Positions 5,098 through 7,188 of a stretch of 7,188 bases of DNA are shown piece by piece. This DNA is from Bdellovibrio sp. (GTDB taxonomy: Bacteria; Bdellovibrionota; Bdellovibrionia; Bdellovibrionales; Bdellovibrionaceae), in the NCBI GenBank assembly GCA_017745015.1, contig JAGIAF010000058.1:1-7188 (forward strand), written 5' to 3'. Within the stretch, counting starts at the first letter, position 1. Each line of letters starts with the position of its first letter. Both the position numbers and the translations under genes were made by a program. The notes beneath the pieces were generated by a model. The model did not search any database and was not told the DNA's origin. It saw nothing but the letters and a program-made list of their open reading frames with translations.

Positions 5098-6165
5098 TCA
5101 CTTCGCTCTTTCGTATTGCAACGGCCACGGCACATCGACGCCTAGCTTTTTGGCAGCGTGTAAGGGCCAATAGGGGTGACGAAGCAGCTCTCGAGCCAGG
5201 AAGATGGCGTCGGCTTTTCCCGACGCTAAGATTTCTTCTGCTTTTAGAGGATCTGTAATCAGGCCTACAGCGCCTGTAGGAATATTCGCGCCATTGCGGA
5301 CACCCTCAGCCAAGGGAACTTGATAGCCCGGTTCCAGAGGAATTTTCACACCTGGAACGTTGCCGCCAGTGGAACAATCAATCAAATCCACACCGTGTTT
5401 TTTGAGTTCCTTGGTAAAGTGAATACTTTGTGCCAAGTCCCAACCATTTTCGACCCATTCCGTTGCCGAGATTCTGACAAACAATGGTAAGCCTGTAGGC
5501 CAAACTTTACGGATCGCATCCACTACTTCCAATGGAAGGCGCATGCGATTTTCAAGACTGCCGCCATAGGAGTCAGTTCGTTGATTGGAAAGAGGTGAGA
5601 GAAATTCGTTAAGCAGGTAACCGTGAGCCATATGCAACTCGATCACCTGGAAGCCCGCGCGATAAGCAAGTTCTGCGGAGTGAGTGAAATCGGCCACAAG
5701 CTGAGTAATTTCTTTCTGGCTCATCTCTCTTGGTGTGGGCCAACCTTCTGAAAAGGGCAGAGCACTGGGGCCAACTGTCTGCCAAGCCCCATCTTCTTTG
5801 GAAAGAGGCTTGCTCCCTTTCCAGCCCACCGAAGCGGAGGCTTTGCGACCCGCATGGGCCAGTTGAATACCAGGAACGGCACCTTGAGCTTTAATAAAAT
5901 TCACAATAGGTATGAACTTAGCCGCGTGTTCTTCGTTCCAAAGGCCTAAGTCACCTAAAGAAATGCGTCCTTCGGGGCGAACGGCCGTAGCTTCGACCAT
6001 GACCAAGCCGGCGCCACCGACAGCACGGCTGCCCAAATGTACCAAATGCCATTCATTGGGGAACCCTTCTGTAGCTGAATACATACACATCGGAGAGACA
6101 AAGATTCGGTTTTTAAATTCAATATCGCGGAGTTTAAGCGGAGAGAATAAATGAACTTGAGCCAT
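5098..6165 (-). CDS. Old Yellow Enzyme family flavin oxidoreductase (YqjM/XenA class)
   Basis: FMN-dependent NAD(P)H:enone reductase of the Old Yellow Enzyme family, which reduces activated C=C bonds and some xenobiotics (nitro compounds). The 355-residue length fits. A TIM-barrel protein with family motifs: PMCMYS (25-30) with C27 and Y29, the class-II residues that tune the flavin; QLAHAGRKAS (101-110) with the FMN-binding Q101; ELHMAHGYLLNEFLSP (176-191) with substrate-binding H178, H181 and Y183 (same spacing as in XenA); RTDSYGGSLENR (196-207); LFVRIS (228-233) with R231; and phosphate-binding ARELLRHPYW (324-333). The ATG at 6165 is chosen over the in-frame TTG at 6201 because GAGG (6171-6174) lies 5 bases upstream and homologues begin near this Met. 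It diverges from mtgA across 79 bases and leads a probable operon with the 161-residue protein. The physiological substrate is unknown. NADPH dehydrogenase (namA-like) is the usual annotation. Confidence 0.93.
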   Translation of the reverse strand: MAQVHLFSPLKLRDIEFKNRIFVSPMCMYSATEGFPNEWHLVHLGSRAVGGAGLVMVEATAVRPEGRISLGDLGLWNEEHAAKFIPIVNFIKAQGAVPGIQLAHAGRKASASVGWKGSKPLSKEDGAWQTVGPSALPFSEGWPTPREMSQKEITQLVADFTHSAELAYRAGFQVIELHMAHGYLLNEFLSPLSNQRTDSYGGSLENRMRLPLEVVDAIRKVWPTGLPLFVRISATEWVENGWDLAQSIHFTKELKKHGVDLIDCSTGGNVPGVKIPLEPGYQVPLAEGVRNGANIPTGAVGLITDPLKAEEILASGKADAIFLARELLRHPYWPLHAAKKLGVDVPWPLQYERAK

Positions 6166-6182
6166 ACACACCTCAGAACTCG

Positions 6183-6211
6183 ATAATCTCTCTTTTTCCA
6201 AAAAATTCCAA
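6183..6211 (-). promoter_or_regulatory. Putative promoter of the Old Yellow Enzyme operon
   Basis: On the minus strand TTGGAA (6206-6211) and GATTAT (6183-6188) are separated by 17 bases, each matching 4 of 6 positions of the sigma-70 consensus. Transcription would start near 6176, just ahead of the GAGG ribosome binding site. That would exclude the TTG at 6201 as a start. Based on consensus matching only. Confidence 0.4.
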
Positions 6212-6244
6212 GGGCTTGATTGGACTTACTCGCTTAGGGCCCCT

Positions 6245-7024
6245 ATGCTAGGATTTTCTAAAACGACGAGAATGATTTTGAAGATCCCTGTTAAAAAGCT
6301 TAGAAATATTCTGATCAAAGCGGTGCTGCTATTTTTTATTAGCAGCTTGGGGCTCGTATTAGTTTATCGTTTCGTTCCGGTTCCTTTAACACCCCTTATG
6401 GTGATCCGTTCGCTTCAATCTGTTTTTTCTGACAAGTTTGTCGGTATCCACAAAGACTGGGTGCCGTTGGAAGACATTTCCATTCCCATGCAAAAAGCCG
6501 TATTGAAAGCCGAAGATTATAAATTCTTTGAGCACAACGGTTTTGACTTCGACGCCATCGAAAAGGCGATGAAGTACAACAAGACTCATAAAAAAGTAAA
6601 AGGTGCCAGCACCATTTCTCAACAAACGGCGAAGAACGTTTTCTTGTGGCCTAGTCGTGATTGGGTTCGCAAAGGTATGGAAGCCTACTTCACAGTTTTG
6701 ATTGAATTTGTGTGGCCCAAAGATCGCATCCTTGAAGTTTATTTGAATGTGATCGAAATGGGTCCCGGTGTTTATGGTGTGGAAGCGGCGGCACAGAAAT
6801 ATTTTAAACGAAGTGCTCGTAACATTTCTCCCTCTCAAGCTTCATTGATCGCGGCGGTGTTGCCGAATCCGCGTCGTTTTCGTGTAGATCGTCCTTCAAG
6901 TTATGTTCTTCGTCGTCAACAACGCATTCTTTATCGAGTGAGTCCGCAATTTCCAAAAGAAGAGAACGCTTCGTTCTTGGATTTCTTAAATTTCAAATTT
7001 GATTCTGACGAAGTGGAAGAATAA
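6245..7024 (+). CDS. mtgA: Monofunctional peptidoglycan glycosyltransferase
   Basis: Inner-membrane enzyme that polymerises lipid II into glycan strands (GT51), without a transpeptidase domain. The 259-residue length fits MtgA (about 230-270). After a basic N-terminus there is one membrane span (about 21-42). GT51 motifs then follow in order: EDYKFFEHNGFD (90-101) with catalytic E90; GASTISQQTAKN (120-131); RKGME (142-146) with the second glutamate E146; KDRILEVYLN (159-168); and SLIAAVLPNPRRF (200-212). An acidic C-terminal tail follows the domain. AGGG (6236-6239) lies 5 bases before the ATG. An alternative ATG at 6272 (M10) would keep the whole membrane span. TTGGAC (6220-6225) and TATGCT (6244-6249), 18 bases apart, resemble a weak promoter that would favour this later start. 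It is transcribed away from the Old Yellow Enzyme gene and has no plus-strand partner in view. Confidence 0.92.
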   Translation: MLGFSKTTRMILKIPVKKLRNILIKAVLLFFISSLGLVLVYRFVPVPLTPLMVIRSLQSVFSDKFVGIHKDWVPLEDISIPMQKAVLKAEDYKFFEHNGFDFDAIEKAMKYNKTHKKVKGASTISQQTAKNVFLWPSRDWVRKGMEAYFTVLIEFVWPKDRILEVYLNVIEMGPGVYGVEAAAQKYFKRSARNISPSQASLIAAVLPNPRRFRVDRPSSYVLRRQQRILYRVSPQFPKEENASFLDFLNFKFDSDEVEE

Positions 7025-7039
7025 ATCTGCACACTTGCT

Positions 7040-7058
7040 AGGCATTTCGCCTTTATAT
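7040..7058 (+). terminator. Weak hairpin downstream of mtgA
   Basis: AGGC (7040-7043) and GCCT (7049-7052) can pair around five bases, followed by TTATATT. A 4-bp stem with a broken U-tract is marginal for an intrinsic terminator. It is listed only because it is the sole candidate within 40 bases of the mtgA stop. Confidence 0.2.
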
Positions 7059-7089
7059 TCTGTAATTCACTCATCGCGTAAAAGCCTTT

Positions 7090-7188
7090 CTAATACTTAA
7101 TTTTGTTCGTTGATTTTTTCAGTTCTATGGATCTCGTAGCAATTTTCTCGAATGAAAATCGCTGTTCCGTGAGCACTGACTCCACGTG
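7090..7188 (-). CDS. Possible 3' end of an unidentified gene (runs off the right edge)
   Basis: The minus strand is open for 32 codons from the window edge to TAG (7090-7092). It encodes HVESVLTEQRFSFEK, then a basic, Lys-rich end (...KKSTNKIKY). The composition is protein-like and the tail looks like a natural C-terminus, but 32 codons is too short to be sure. The plus strand also has an open 19-codon stretch from ATG 7125 to the edge, with no ribosome binding site. No family is recognised. Confidence 0.25.
   Translation of the reverse strand, partial: HVESVLTEQRFSFEKIATRSIELKKSTNKIKY

Noticed and set aside
6166..6201. N-terminal extension of the Old Yellow Enzyme from TTG 6201
   Set aside because: No ribosome binding site precedes the TTG, the extension overlaps the likely promoter, and homologues begin near the ATG at 6165.

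Overview
The window looks like chromosomal DNA from a moderate-GC Gram-negative bacterium, probably Bdellovibrio or a close relative (Bdellovibrionota). This rests on recall of similar proteins (the HNH-nuclease remnant, the AspA, the small helical protein) and on the intergenic GTGCCTGGCAC repeats, not on a database search. A lipoprotein-type signal, a monofunctional peptidoglycan glycosyltransferase and a lipid-linked-sugar glycosyltransferase all fit a Gram-negative envelope.

Left part (1-3311): a divergent pair. On the minus strand is the N-terminal 233 codons of a polytopic GT39/ArnT-like glycosyltransferase that runs off the left edge. On the plus strand are a probable lipoprotein metallo-hydrolase of the NAPE-PLD-like metallo-beta-lactamase group and aspA (aspartate ammonia-lyase), which overlap by 20 bases. 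The 133-bp divergent spacer holds a perfect TTGACA box facing the glycosyltransferase and a 19-bp dyad just downstream of it.

Middle part (3312-4600): a gene-poor stretch with signs of decay. It holds a long hairpin after aspA, an HNH-endonuclease pseudogene with a frameshift and an internal deletion, about 600 bases with no convincing large gene, two perfect head-to-tail copies of a 24-bp repeat with a GTGCCTGGCAC core, a doubtful 53-residue ORF, and a 23-residue hydrophobic peptide gene on the minus strand. That peptide gene has a strong ribosome binding site lying in a hairpin.

Right part (4600-7188): a probable minus-strand operon, Old Yellow Enzyme (YqjM/XenA class) -> uncharacterised helical protein -> possibly the small hydrophobic peptide. 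It diverges from mtgA on the plus strand, which makes peptidoglycan glycan strands. The last 99 bases may hold the 3' end of another minus-strand gene.

Most large genes are ordinary housekeeping or envelope functions. The points most worth a second look are the small membrane peptide with its sequestered ribosome binding site, the decayed HNH gene beside the tandem palindromic repeats, and the dyad in the glycosyltransferase promoter. I see no CRISPR array, rRNA, tRNA, complete transposon or obvious defence system.
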